A DNA stretch of 64,000 bases from Enchytraeus crypticus (Eukaryota > Annelida > Clitellata > Enchytraeida > Enchytraeidae): NCBI GenBank assembly GCA_905160935.1, contig CAJHZI010000779.1, positions 226,001 through 290,000 on the forward strand. The letters run 5' to 3'. The notes under the pieces were generated by a model. That model worked only from the letters and a program-made list of their open reading frames with translations, had not been told where the DNA came from and made no database searches. A program made the position numbers and the translations under genes. Numbering within the stretch: the first letter of the stretch is position 1; each line of letters opens with the position of its first letter. Below are positions 39,733 through 51,000 of the stretch, piece by piece.

Positions 39733-39915
39733 AGAGAACATATGGCGTCAACATTCCTCCATTCTTTTCTGTCTTCAGCAACTCTCGCAGCACCTTCCCA
39801 TGCAATGTTCAAACTTTTAAAACCTTTGTTGACCGTGCTGAGCCAAGTACTTCTAGGTCTTCCTCTTTTTCTTTTTCTTGGTATGGCTTCCAATTTATTG
39901 CTGTTTTTGCATATA
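39733..39915 (-). mobile_element. LINE polymerase C-terminal fragment
   Basis: Minus-strand frame reads IPRKRKRGRPRSTWLSTV, then LNIAWEGAARVAEDRKEWRN, the (K/R)RGRPRxTW...W..A...A.DR.EWR ending of non-LTR retrotransposon polymerases. No poly-A tail seen, isolated relic of a different element from 7312-7560. Confidence 0.75.
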
Positions 39916-39954
39916 CATTATCAACTGAACTAAACTATTCAAATGTCTATCGAT

Positions 39955-40015
39955 AACTATATCTATCTGTCTATCTTTATCTCTCTCTATCTCTCTCTCT
40001 CCCCCAGCAGTCTCT

Positions 40016-40067
<52 letters not shown>

Positions 40068-40068
40068 T

Positions 40069-40111
<43 letters not shown>

Positions 40112-40205
40112 TCTACCTCCTTACCTTCGTAGCTTACTTTCCTTGGCAAGCTAAAACATTGCGAGGAACAGGACGTTAAATTCTTATTGATTGAAATATA
40201 ATATA

Positions 40206-40262
<57 letters not shown>
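39955..40262. repeat. CT and (TA)n microsatellites
   Basis: TA blocks at 40018-40065, 40075-40110 and 40211-40262 with a short core fragment between ('gaggaacaggacgttaaatt'). Confidence 0.92.
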
Positions 40263-40264
<2 letters not shown>

Positions 40265-40649
40265 CCGATTCATAAGCAAGAACTTTTATTCATTTGGTAA
40301 TTTAAAAACCTGTTTTTCTATAAAGTAAACCTTCTATAAGCTGATCTGCTACGACAATCCACAGGACATGGAGTAGAAACGTTTCTCAGTTCAAATCAAA
40401 TCCTAATCAAGTTATCGGTGATTTAAAGTTGCAAGAGATATTCAGCAGAACAGTGACGCAACAACAACAACAGAGATGTTCTATAAACAGCCGCTGCGCT
40501 GTTTAGTGACATCCATCAAAAGGAATTCAATTAGAACCTGAGGTCCTGCTGCGAGATGTGCACATGGGTGGTTGGGGTATGATCCCTTGATGTTCGTAAA
40601 TTATTTAATAATTAACTACTATGAATTTAAAAACGAATTACTGAGTTAT
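40263..40649. other. No gene recognised
   Basis: Intergenic unique-looking sequence. Confidence 0.5.
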
Positions 40650-40780
40650 TGAAAGCTAAGGTTAATGTCAGTTTCCTCACTCAAAAGCGATGTCAGTGAC
40701 GGGCGAGACCAGGATTTGAACACCACACATATTGATCACCAGTCGAATATCTTTCCGACAACGACACTGGCTCCAGCCAG
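40650..40780 (-). mobile_element. SINE-A copy
   Basis: All family marks in reverse complement with scattered substitutions; box B 'tgttcaaatcctgg'. Confidence 0.8.
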
Positions 40781-41110
40781 TTATTATGCGTCATAAGAAA
40801 ATTTTTCAGAATTTTCTTTCCCATAATATGTTCAGAAATAAATATTGATAGATAATTCAATACTTATGTAAAATATCTTCTCCCCTACCAATGTTACATT
40901 AAGGTATGCACTCAGTCTGGTCAAGAAGCTTGAGTCCAGAAATAAATTTTAAAAATCGAATTGTTTTTGATCTCCAGGTTGACCTTTCTAGAGTCGCTGA
41001 CACAACCAAATGATGCAAGCTGATAATGGAGAGATACGGGAGATAAAATCGTATCTGAAGTTCTCGAAGGTTAAGAAACCGGCATTAAATTTTCATGGTA
41101 TCGTATTATA
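40781..41110. other. No gene recognised
   Basis: AT-rich spacer between two oppositely oriented SINE-A copies. Confidence 0.5.
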
Positions 41111-41248
41111 TGGCTGGAGTCAGTCGCGACGTCGGTAAGATGTTTGACCACGGATCAGTATGTGCGGGGTTCAAATCCTGGGCTCGCCAGTCACTGACAT
41201 CGCTTTCGAGTGAGGAAACTGACGTTAACCTTAGCTTTACCAGCTTTT
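41111..41248 (+). mobile_element. SINE-A copy, well preserved
   Basis: 'cgcgacgtcggtaagatg', 'ggggttcaaatcctgggctc', 'actgacatcgctttcgagtg', 'gaggaaactgacgttaacct', 'ttagctttaccagctttt'. Inverted relative to 40650-40780. Confidence 0.87.
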
Positions 41249-42001
41249 AAATCTTCTATTTCAAATATACTGTCAGATGTTACGACAAATCGTCTACTGA
41301 TGTCGACATAACTTTGTATATTACACTTATTATCTCTTCTTTCTGTTTTCTCTGTAATTTACACTTATTATCTCTTCTTCTTTCTGTTTTTGCTCAGACT
41401 TAGAGATATTACTTCCGGTTTGAAATGTTTCACAAGAATGTAATGTGGTGACGAATTACTTTAAACTTCGAGGCGCATTTTCATTATTGATTTCAGTTTA
41501 TCAACAGCTGATATCAGAGACAATGATTGTTCCATCATGACGTCTCAACAATCACCGAGATTGGAGAAAACGGATATCAAATGACTGCATTTTCAGTAGT
41601 TATATCAAAATCAGCGCAAGGCAAGATTGATAACAAATGACAGAATTAAGCGACCTTATCGACATCACTTATTTCAAACCTTTTCAATTAGAAATAAATA
41701 ATTCTTTTCCCCATCGATGTTACTTGGCGGTTCTGTTATTTGGTAAGCGGCGATATGATTGATGCGGCAATGGCATTAGCCTGAGCATTCAGGTGGATAA
41801 TTAAACTTGCAACAGTCCGTTTCAAATTGAAATCTCGATGAAGGCGCCGACGGAAAAATTGGAAATGTTCGTTCGGGCCTGTAATGCGGTCATAGATGGA
41901 GCTAATACAAAAAATTAGAGACGTTGAGCAAATTGCAATTTGTATTCTATACTTGATCATGCTGCTTTCTCTGTGTCTGTTATTATTGCTTTGTATGTCT
42001 T

Positions 42002-42065
42002 CCTGTCACTGACGTCGCCTTCGAGTCAGGAAACTGACGTTAATATTAGGTTTACCAGCTTTTCT
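42002..42065 (+). mobile_element. SINE-A 3' fragment
   Basis: 'cctgtcactgacgtcgcctt', 'caggaaactgacgttaatat', 'taggtttaccagctttt'. Confidence 0.7.
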
Positions 42066-42540
42066 GTATTATGTCATATATTCCTACTTGTAATTTGGCT
42101 TCACGTTTTAAAGAAACACTTCGCAAAACTACATAACCTTTTCATAGTAATTTTTACTTGCCGGGTCGGATTATGAAAATTTAGAATCTATTAAAAAATT
42201 ATTCTTAATTTTAAATTTAAAACTACTTCAATGTCCTATTACTTTTTATCAAGTTGTTATCATTTCCTCCCGGGTAATTTGTCATTCTGATTTCCGATGT
42301 TGTCGGGAAAAAAATTATTAAAAAATTACGAAGTGTGCAAAAAGAATGAAAAGTCCAAATGGCAAGAATAACAAAATTTAACGGGATGAAATAATACAAA
42401 AAATATATAATAAATTTCAAGAAAATACTTTTTTACTGTACAAGAAGGCAGACGGTAACAATTTTCTGATGTTTTTGAATAAGTATTGGTTATCATTTTT
42501 ATTTTTATTTTTTCATTAAGTTTCTTCACTATCTATTTTA
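42066..42540. other. No gene recognised
   Basis: AT-rich intergenic. Confidence 0.5.
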
Positions 42541-42640
42541 AACTATGCCAATTTACTACAAAGCTTTAAAAGAAGTACACTTGGAGACTTTATTAACATA
42601 ATTTAGTACAAAGCTTTCAAAGAAGTACACTTGGAGACTT
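42541..42640 (+). repeat. Direct repeat, 37 bases twice
   Basis: 'tacaaagcttt.aaagaagt' and 'acacttggagacttt' occur at about 42556 and 42607. Confidence 0.85.
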
Positions 42641-44148
42641 TCAGTTCAGAAGCGGTACATAGTAAAATTGTGAGTCGGTAGTTTCCTCTGAACGCAAAGT
42701 GAAGCAGTGTTTTTTCTTTGACTAGAACTATAACTGATATTCGAAAGTATTGTCATCGTCGACGAACACTACAACTAAAAAGAATAGTGAAACTAAAATA
42801 AGACTAAAACTTAAAAGAATTTTAATGAGAGGAGATAAAAACTAAAACTAAAAAGATTTTGAGGACTAAAATAGCACAAAGTGAAGGTCCTAGGAGCAAT
42901 AATTCATGGGAGTAAATGGCGGGACGTCAGTTTCAGTCACATTATCGACCCTCCGGATCACAGCTACATATTGATCGGTTGCAGATTGCGACGGATTTGT
43001 CTTAGATGGACGATGGAATGCCGTTGTATGGAAAAAGCCGAGCGTGAAGAAGAAATTAATGAGCTTGGGCTAAAGTAGGCATCTTCTCATTGTTATCTTT
43101 TTCCATATATATAATGTTATGTTATATTTTATATAATCATTAGATAGCGACGAAGCAGTGTCAGATTCTAGTTAATTAAAATTGTTGTTGGGAAATTTTC
43201 ACGTTTTGAGTTCTGTATTTTGATTTCTATCTGATATAGTTGAGTTAGAAATGATTTCTGAATGCTCTGAGTTTCTGCAAATCCTCTCAGCAGATAATGG
43301 TAAAATTTCATTGATTCGAAATTGACTCTCTAATTGAACTTACAAGATATGTCTTCGAATTCTGTCCAAAAACGGTGCAAATTCCAAAATCCAGACAAGC
43401 AGTCCAAAGTAAAGGGAATTAAAGAAAAGGAGGTTTAGGCGCATATGGAGGAGGAGGCGCCTTAGCCTTGCCCTACCCCCACCCCTCAGTTACTCCATTC
43501 CTCAGAGGAAGATGAAATCAAGATGGAATACGGAGACAATAGGATATTAAGCGTGGTGGCTGAGATAGTGTCTCATGTCTCGAGTTATGTAGTGCGCAAT
43601 TCTAGAAAGAGCTTAGCTGGATTGACAGAAACAAGTATTGATGTAAATTATGAGTCCACTGTCAGAGTCCGGAGTGATCCGTAGATTGAAATTACCACTA
43701 TGAGCTGAGTGTTCGGGTTCAAGACTTCTAATATAATTTTCGATTTAGTCCACAATTCTCACTACTGCGGTGTGCAGCTAGATAGTTTTTATAGTTCTTG
43801 CAGTCTCGATTAATCCTATGAGAACAGTGCGCAAACTGCGCATAGTAAGAAGAAAACATAAATTATTGTTATCATTATTATTTTATTATTATTATTATTG
43901 ATTTTAAGCAGACATAAGACACTGATGTAAAAATTGTAGTTTTTAATATTACGTAGTGTTATATTTTTAATATTAAGTTGTGTTTCAATTGTGGATAATG
44001 AAATTTTAGAATTGCAATCGATTGGAAATTTTATTAAGCATGAGATATGGCCAACTAAAGTGTCTGGATTAAATCTACAAAAAGTGTCTGCTTTTCGCAG
44101 TATTGATTATTCGAAATTAAAGTTGCTTACAATGAAAGCAAAACAGAC

Positions 44149-44151
<3 letters not shown>
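42641..44151. other. No gene recognised
   Basis: Slightly less AT-rich in places (43380-43520). No frame over 65 codons, no splice-flanked exon recognised. Confidence 0.45.

Positions 44152-44231
<80 letters not shown>
44152..44231. repeat. (GA)n microsatellite
   Basis: Near-perfect GA repeat. Confidence 0.95.
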
Positions 44232-44984
44232 CATAGAATTATTTTATTTATTAACAGTCGATATCTATAAAAATCCGTATAGAAAGATTTCAACATCCGC
44301 TCATTCATCTCAAAGTTAACATTTGTTGAACATCAGCCGAGCGTCGTTATAAATTTTCATAAAATGTAAAGAGAAAGAACATGCAACAGAGCTGAATGGC
44401 TTATATTCACGGCTTGCCAGATTATAAAACAGCCGTTAAATCAAATTTGACAAGCAAAACAAAAGCCTGTGACTTACTGCTGCCGGCTAAATATCCTGCT
44501 TGAAGGTCTAAATCCAGCTCCATATTAATCCATCCGGAGAACTAACTTCAATTTTTAAAACTTTCTCTCTCTTGCCCTCTCGCCCTATCGCTCTCTTTCT
44601 CTTTCTCTTTCTCTCTGTCTGTCTCTGTCTCTCTCTCTTTCTTTCTCTCTCTCTAAGTTGACTCCTTTCCCCTATCTGTCTGATTTATTTTTGTTTTATG
44701 AAACCAACACTAGCTTTTAAATTTTACATTATAACCTCATGTTAATTAATATTTCTTTTAATTTTCTAAAGACAAAGCAGATAATCGGAATTTAACAAAT
44801 TCTAATGAAATCAATATATAGAGGTAAGATACGACTCTATAAGTGCACCTAGGTAAGTTCTTAATTAATTGAAACATCTGAGTATAAAATAATTTACTGA
44901 CTCAGTTTCTCAGTAAGGAAAATTGATAAATTTACTAATCAAATATTTATTTTGATACTCTCTAAACTACAACCTGATTGTAGC
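44232..44984. other. No gene; contains a CT-rich stretch
   Basis: 44560-44655 is CT-rich; the rest is AT-rich. Confidence 0.6.
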
Positions 44985-45140
44985 TTAATCATTAGCTTAA
45001 TCATTAGCTTAATCATTATCTTAATCATTAGCTTAATCATTAGATTAATCATTAGCTTAATCATTAGCTTAATCATTAGCTCAATCATTAGCTTAATCAT
45101 TAGCTTAATCATTAGCTTAATCATTAGATTAATCATCAAC
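44985..45140 (+). repeat. 12-base minisatellite (attagcttaatc)
   Basis: About 13 units, few changes. The 12-base unit keeps frames open on both strands. Confidence 0.95.
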
Positions 45141-45317
45141 ACCATCAATTCTAGTGCTACTGTTGTCCATGACAATATTGATCAGATCAACTCATAAAAA
45201 CAGAATTTAAAATTGCATTAAATTATGTTCGATGGTATTAAATGGCGAAAGCTTAACGAACTCCTTAGAGAGATCGTATTCAATTTATACGTCAATATCA
45301 AATTAAATTGCATAACG

Positions 45318-45405
45318 TTTAACGTTAAACATGCGGAATTACAAGTGATAGATATCAAGTTGATTAATCATTTCACTATAATAGTATTGTTGTCTTTATT
45401 ATTAT
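45318..45405 (+). mobile_element. SINE-B 3' fragment
   Basis: 'acaagtgatagatatcaa', 'gattaatcatttcactataa' and an (ATT)-like tail. Confidence 0.6.
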
Positions 45406-45560
45406 CAACATGTGACCAATGCTGATTATATTGACTTGTTAAATGACTAGCAAAACAGTTTACATTTTTATAACGCAAAGTTCTAATTGCTCAGATCTAT
45501 AATAAGAATTATAATTTGCATGTAAAATACACAATCTCATTGAGTGCAAATTGCGTTTGT

Positions 45561-45640
45561 AAAAAGCTGGTAAAGCTTAGGTTAGCGTCAGTTACCTCAC
45601 TCGACAGCTATGTCAGTGACGGGCGAGCCCATGATCTGAA
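45561..45640 (-). mobile_element. SINE-A 3' part
   Basis: Reverse complement 'gaggtaactgacgctaacct' and 'aagctttaccagctttt'. Confidence 0.72.
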
Positions 45641-46074
45641 GTTTATTACTGCATGCTCGGCGAACGTTCTACAGTAAATTCCATGTAAACCACTATAATA
45701 CATAATAATTGTAGTAAATAAACTATAATGCATCACAACACAGCGGAAGAAGTTTAACAATAGCCAGGAAATGTCCGTGTTATAGAAATCTGCTGCATTG
45801 AAAACACAAACCTGAAAATAATCTTGCAAAAAATTAGAAACAAATATAAAAATTCAAGTAATTTAACAATAAAGTCAACCTCAAGTATAACAAGCGACAA
45901 ATAACGTAGTAATGTATCTGTGAAATGATGCAGCTTTACAGGGCACAAGAAATTAATTTCTTATATCACTTCAGGACTAAGAAAACGACATGTAATCTGA
46001 GTTAATTTATTCGTGCAAGCATTGCTCGCAAGCAATCGCAAGCATTGCACTCCCGGTTCTAAATAGGAGATTAA

Positions 46075-46078
<4 letters not shown>
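45641..46078. other. No gene recognised
   Basis: AT-rich intergenic. Confidence 0.5.

Positions 46079-46152
<74 letters not shown>
46079..46152. repeat. (GA)n microsatellite
   Basis: GA repeat with one CA interruption. Confidence 0.95.
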
Positions 46153-46155
<3 letters not shown>

Positions 46156-46498
46156 TAAAATAAGGACATTACTATTTAAAAGTATCATCGCAAATGTAGA
46201 TATTGCTAAGTAAAATTTACTAACAACTACAACTATTTTATAATACTCGAAAATTCGAAACTTCTTCACGAAAGTGATTTATTAAAATACTATTTTAACA
46301 CCAGATCTGATTTGATGTCAGAGTTTATTATAAAAGCTATATGGCTTTATATGAGCGGAGTTCAAAGTGAAACAATAACAAATACAGTGCTACTGTCGTC
46401 CATGACGACACTATTAAATCAAATCCAAGCTACCCAGCAAAAAAACTAAAAATGAGTTCAAACACAGTGCGAATCCAGCACTCTGAAAACCAGTCGAA

Positions 46499-46780
46499 AG
46501 TAATACGCTCAGTTTTACAGTTATACATTAACATAACATAACATAGCGCTACAGAGTCAGGAAGCAATTGCCTACTTGTTTAAGACACAATAAACCTCAA
46601 CTAACACAAATAATATTAATAACCAATACTAATACTAGTATTAGTATTAGTATTGGTTATTATTAGTATTGGTATTAGTTAAGGTTATTGAGTCTTAAAC
46701 ATGCATGCAATTGCTTCCTGACTCAGTAGTGTTTTGTTATATTATGTTAATGTATAACTATAGAACTGGGCGTATTACCT
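46499..46780. repeat. Long inverted repeat, MITE-like
   Basis: The two halves fold on each other over about 140 bases each: outer 'agtaatacgctcagttt' against 'aactgggcgtattacc', middle 'gagtcaggaagcaattgc' against 'gcaattgcttcctgactc', centre 'aatactaatactag'. Arms have several mismatches. No target duplication could be fixed. Confidence 0.75.
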
Positions 46781-47178
46781 TAAGATCTAACGCAATTAAT
46801 TAATTATTTAATTAATTCATTAAGATCTAATGCAGTTGTCCAAGAAAGAATTGTTTTATTTTCAGAATGTTCCAGAACATGCAAGAAATAAAATAATCAA
46901 AAGATTTTTTAATGATAGAACATTATAGGCATATGTGCATTTAAAGCCCTCTTGTAATTAAATTAATACTTGTTGCTCAAAAATGCATTTTCAAATAGTT
47001 AAGTTATCTGTGATGGCGAATAGCAAAATCTACGATCGAGCACATACGATTCACGTCGATTCGACTAGATGCGGATTTAAAACATCTGTAAATTTCTTAT
47101 AAAAAGCCCAATTGCTCAAATATACTGGTATTAATTTCAATGCTTTGATCATTCCGTTGGAAGCTCCCATATTCGTAA
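46781..47178. other. 3' flank of the membrane-protein gene
   Basis: AT-rich, no gene or repeat family recognised. Confidence 0.5.
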
Positions 47179-47184
47179 TTTATT
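47179..47184 (-). promoter_or_regulatory. Candidate poly(A) signal AATAAA (minus)
   Basis: Canonical hexamer on the minus strand about 265 bases after the stop of the two-helix membrane protein. Confidence 0.4.
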
Positions 47185-47447
47185 AAAACATATCGGGCTA
47201 TAATAATGCTTAATAATTATAAGTAAAATTTGAACTTTGAAATCGTATCAAGCAGCTTCTATCCAACAAAATGACTGCTAATTACAGAAAATATCTAAAT
47301 AATTAATGAATAAAAATTAGACTAGTAACTCAATAACAGATGGCATTAGCAAATTAATTCCAGTTATCCGTGTATAATATCTAAATTCACTAAAGAAGAA
47401 TTCCCGATAACCAATCGCACCATTAGATCATGCCGCCCAGTTTCGTG

Positions 47448-48974
47448 TCATCTACTTTGGACAGTAACAGTCTGAACGCAGCCACCTTTCTTCAGAATAC
47501 TCGCCAACTGCGTCTGGTCCACCACCCGAATTTCCAGCCTTCCAGATCCTTCCGTGCCGCCGTCTGGTGTCGTTCTGGAAAGATACCAACAAACACCCAT
47601 AACAAACATCAGGGATCCGATACCCATGACAGTCGACCCCGCTAGGGTCCAGCTTTCGCCCCGACCGAACACGTAAGAGAGAAGGAAGGCACAGGTTCCA
47701 GCTAGCATCACAACGCCGACGATGGCAAACTTTACGACCGAAGGTTTCTTGGAAGAAGGATCGTGTCCGAACTTTCCAACTCGTTCTCGTTGGAGATATT
47801 CTCGTCTTTGCGTGAGAGAGGCAAGAGAGGTGGGATCAGCTTCCGTAGAACTGGATTTAATGGACTTGACGTCGACGGACGATACTCCACTTTGGCTGAC
47901 GCTGTGGAAGCGAACCCGCTGGAAATGTTCCGTGGTGGGCGTCTGCGCGACAGAGGATTTAACGGAAGCACCGTCAGCGGATTTGTTTCCAGTTTTTTCT
48001 TGCTGTAGCTTTTTGGGAGAGCTGTTGTAGCTGCCTGAAGAAAGACTCGTACCGTTCACTGGAGATCTATGACCACGTGACTTCCTCTCTTCGATGCTCG
48101 CTGAATTCCTCCTATTATCACTCGATTGCCGTGACCTTGACCGTCTACCGGTATCGGATTGATGTCCCCGTTCCTCCTCTCCAACGATAGACTGCCTTGA
48201 CCCTGTTCTACTAGTAGGACTCTGTCTGAATCGTCGAGATCTTCTGGCTTCGGATAGGATATCCTCCATTTCATGACTATCAATCCGTCTCTCCCCTTCG
48301 CTCGTCACGATGTAAAAGGAAGCTTTTTCAATAGCACGGGAAGGTTTCTGCCTGGCGTAGGCTGCTCTAGCGGCCACTGCCAGACGGGCTGCCTCGAGGG
48401 CGGCAGGTGAAAGACGCCGAGAGGTACCGTTGATGTTGCGCTGGTTCGTCAGCGACTGGGTAGCTCGCAGTGGTCGACTGCCCGTCAAAGATGACGAGTA
48501 GACGCTGGTAGCTGACAGAGGAGCATCGAGGTTTGACCTACACCTGGATCTCTGGCTGGGAGAAGAACTTGGAACGAGCTGAACTGATCGGGTGGGAGAA
48601 GGTGTGGTGCAGGAATGAGTCCGATGAGGTTTGCAGGACCTTCGATCGTCTCCGTCGTAGGAAGACTGCGTGGCAAATCGACGAGTCCTAGCTGGAGAGA
48701 TAGGTGATTGCTCTGAAGGAGAAATCTGTACGCCGGATAGTAGTTGTAACCGCTGCTGTTTCTGCAGCAGCTGTTGCTGGTGTCGATGCTGCTGGCGCAG
48801 CTGCTCGAGGTACTGATGATGCTGTAGCTGCTTTAGTTTGTGTCTCTCTATTCGCTCTTTCAATTGTTTGTCCTTTTCCAGTTCTTCCTGTGAACCTTGG
48901 ATCAAATCTGGAACTTTTGCGTTCTTTTTCCCGTCCGTACCAGCCTCATCCGGTGTGTCATAAATTATTTCCAT
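47448..48974 (-). CDS. Two-helix membrane protein, Ser/Arg-rich, family unknown
   Basis: 508 codons in one exon, so intron-poor unlike its neighbours. Start ATG at 48974 has good context (ggtATGg) and an in-frame TAA three codons upstream. Residues 28-80 are charged then Gln/His-rich and likely a coiled coil (EKDKQLKERIERHKLKQL). Residues 85-400 are basic, Ser/Arg-rich and presumably disordered. Two hydrophobic helices follow, about 414-436 (VVKFAIVGVVMLAGTCAFLL) and 444-466 (AGSTVMGIGSLMFVMGVCWY), then a 42-residue polar end. With both termini on the same side this suggests a membrane-anchored cytoplasmic protein. The GIG in helix 2 recalls TMEM200-type proteins, but that is a hunch. High GC against its flanks supports real coding. 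Confidence 0.8.
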   Translation of the reverse strand: MEIIYDTPDEAGTDGKKNAKVPDLIQGSQEELEKDKQLKERIERHKLKQLQHHQYLEQLRQQHRHQQQLLQKQQRLQLLSGVQISPSEQSPISPARTRRFATQSSYDGDDRRSCKPHRTHSCTTPSPTRSVQLVPSSSPSQRSRCRSNLDAPLSATSVYSSSLTGSRPLRATQSLTNQRNINGTSRRLSPAALEAARLAVAARAAYARQKPSRAIEKASFYIVTSEGERRIDSHEMEDILSEARRSRRFRQSPTSRTGSRQSIVGEEERGHQSDTGRRSRSRQSSDNRRNSASIEERKSRGHRSPVNGTSLSSGSYNSSPKKLQQEKTGNKSADGASVKSSVAQTPTTEHFQRVRFHSVSQSGVSSVDVKSIKSSSTEADPTSLASLTQRREYLQRERVGKFGHDPSSKKPSVVKFAIVGVVMLAGTCAFLLSYVFGRGESWTLAGSTVMGIGSLMFVMGVCWYLSRTTPDGGTEGSGRLEIRVVDQTQLASILKKGGCVQTVTVQSR

Positions 48975-49499
48975 ACCAACTTATCAAAATGAGATTGTAG
49001 ATCCTCTAAAATGATTTTATTAATAATTTTAAAGAGTTCTTTTGTTTTATCCATAAGTAATGTTTCTTTCTTCGCATCTCGTAAATTCTACTCGATAAGT
49101 TTAGTTGCTTGACATCCTAAGCTATTTTAGATTTGAGTGTTGATTGTTATAGAACTTTGCTATAATTCAGAAATAAATATTATAAAACACCATTTTATTT
49201 GGTTATAGTTTCTTTTCTATAGATTTCTGTAAACATATAATTAAATAACAGATTAGACCGATCTTGCTCCGGTTCAATATTGAACATCACTTTCCAAATT
49301 AAACCAAACTTGTAATTAAATTCCATCAAGTCATACTCTTAATCAGACTGTCTTCGCTTCGTACTGATCTACAGTGTAGTGTAGCTTAATTTCTAATTAA
49401 TATTTGCTTTAATATTCCTGCTGATAAATAAAATCCGTCACTATATGCGGTATATTAATCCATTGCCTTTCTTGAACTTACTTTCTAGATTGCTTTCTC
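48975..49499. other. 5' flank of the membrane-protein gene
   Basis: AT-rich; presumably holds the promoter and 5' UTR but no recognisable core element. Confidence 0.45.
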
Positions 49500-49600
<101 letters not shown>

Positions 49601-49864
49601 ATCACGTGGATTCGCAACTAGTCTGGGTGAATCAATAGATTTGTAGTGGCATGCGATGGGAAAGTCCTTGACATCATCTTTGTGTGTGGAAATGAACGTT
49701 GAACCTTTATTACAACGTGCTAATCTCTGCTGAATATGAACTCACTTTATTTTGGCGAGATGTAAGTCTATACACAGTACTATATCGATAAGCCACTGAA
49801 TTGTGGATTGGTGAAATATGGAAACAGTGGGAGATTTATTCCATTAATCACACCATCAATTAAA
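49601..49864. other. No gene recognised
   Basis: A weak core-like motif near 49665-49705 ('ccttgacatcatctttgtg'). Confidence 0.4.
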
Positions 49865-49925
49865 CAAATAATAAGAATTTAACGTCCGGTTGCTCGTTAT
49901 AAGGCAATGTCAGGGACATCTCTAG
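49865..49925 (-). repeat. SINE core-domain copy
   Basis: Reverse complement 'gatgtccctgacattgcctt', 'acgagcaaccggacgttaaa'. No SINE-A head, so a different family sharing the core. Confidence 0.55.
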
Positions 49926-50317
49926 CAGTCTCTGCAAAAACAGGAGCCAAACACCACATGATGATGACTGAGTACAAAAAACCACAAGAGAAAGCCAGAT
50001 AAAAAAAAGCAGTGAAATTTCAAGATCCAAGGCAAGCGGGTCAAAATTTAGACCTAATGCGGAAAGAGATGGGTTTAAGCTTGCCCAGTAGAGTAGTAAT
50101 ACAATTAGAGTAGTTCAAGGATCTTGTGGCAGAGAGTTCCATATTAGGAGTCTGTAAACCGGTGTCATCATTATAAAGATTTCATCACATGTTAAAACGA
50201 GCAACATCATTAAAGAGTAATAAAAATTCCATGGCTAGAATGGCTAGAGATAACTGGAGATAGCTAGAGCAGGATTTAACGTCAGTCTCTCTGCCGAAGT
50301 GACGTGGAATCAAATAT
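49926..50317. other. No gene recognised
   Basis: AT-rich; a core-like trace ('aggatttaacgtcagtctct') near 50270. Confidence 0.45.
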
Positions 50318-50332
50318 ATATAATATATATAT

Positions 50333-50368
<36 letters not shown>
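50318..50368. repeat. (TA)n microsatellite
   Basis: TA alternation with one break. Confidence 0.93.
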
Positions 50369-50369
<1 letters not shown>

Positions 50370-50519
50370 CATCAATCAAATAAATACTACAAGAAACTAT
50401 TTGCTTAATACTATACATATTCCAGTGAATGATTGCTTTTCCATTGCTAATCTATTATGGCTATTCCAGTATAGGCTTACTGATGCTATGTATTGTTATA
50501 TACTGTTATTGCTTTTCAA

Positions 50520-50640
50520 ATATACAATTGCTATATCATTGCTATACCATTGCAATTTCATTGCTATTTCGGTGCTACACCATTGCCGCACCATTCTTAT
50601 ACTATTGCTATTCCATTGCTATACCATTGCTATTCTTTCT
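50520..50640 (+). repeat. Tandem repeat around 'ccattgctat'
   Basis: About ten units of 10-12 bases, imperfect. Confidence 0.8.
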
Positions 50641-50799
50641 GATCAGTTTTCTACAGCGCTGTTAACTGGAGAGCTACGCGAAAGGACTGACTGTGTTTCA
50701 ATGGACTGCAGTCCTGTTGTCGACTGTCCAGAGTCCTAACTACATCCAGCCAGCAATCCCAAACGCTATCGAGTGCTTTAAAATAATCCCTTCACTCTA

Positions 50800-51000
50800 C
50801 TGCCACCCATCCTAGTATTACCCACCCTAGTAGCACCCAATCTACCATTAGGCCTGCCCAATCTACTGTCATCCACCCAAGTATCACCCAATCTACTGTC
50901 ATCCATCCTAGTATCACCCAATCTACTATTACCCACCCTAGTATCACCCAATCTACTGTCATGCACCCTAGTATCACCCAATCTACTATTACCCACCATA
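50800..51000 (+). repeat. Minisatellite, 30-base unit
   Basis: Unit 'cccaatctactgtcatccac' plus 'cctagtatca', six to seven copies. Confidence 0.92.

Noticed and set aside
42881-43078. 65-codon frame with basic and Cys residues
   Set aside because: No splice context, no coding-like composition shift, no family resemblance.
47722-48283. Plus and minus frames inside the membrane-protein gene
   Set aside because: Shadows of the 508-codon frame; the GC-rich coding sequence leaves alternative frames open.
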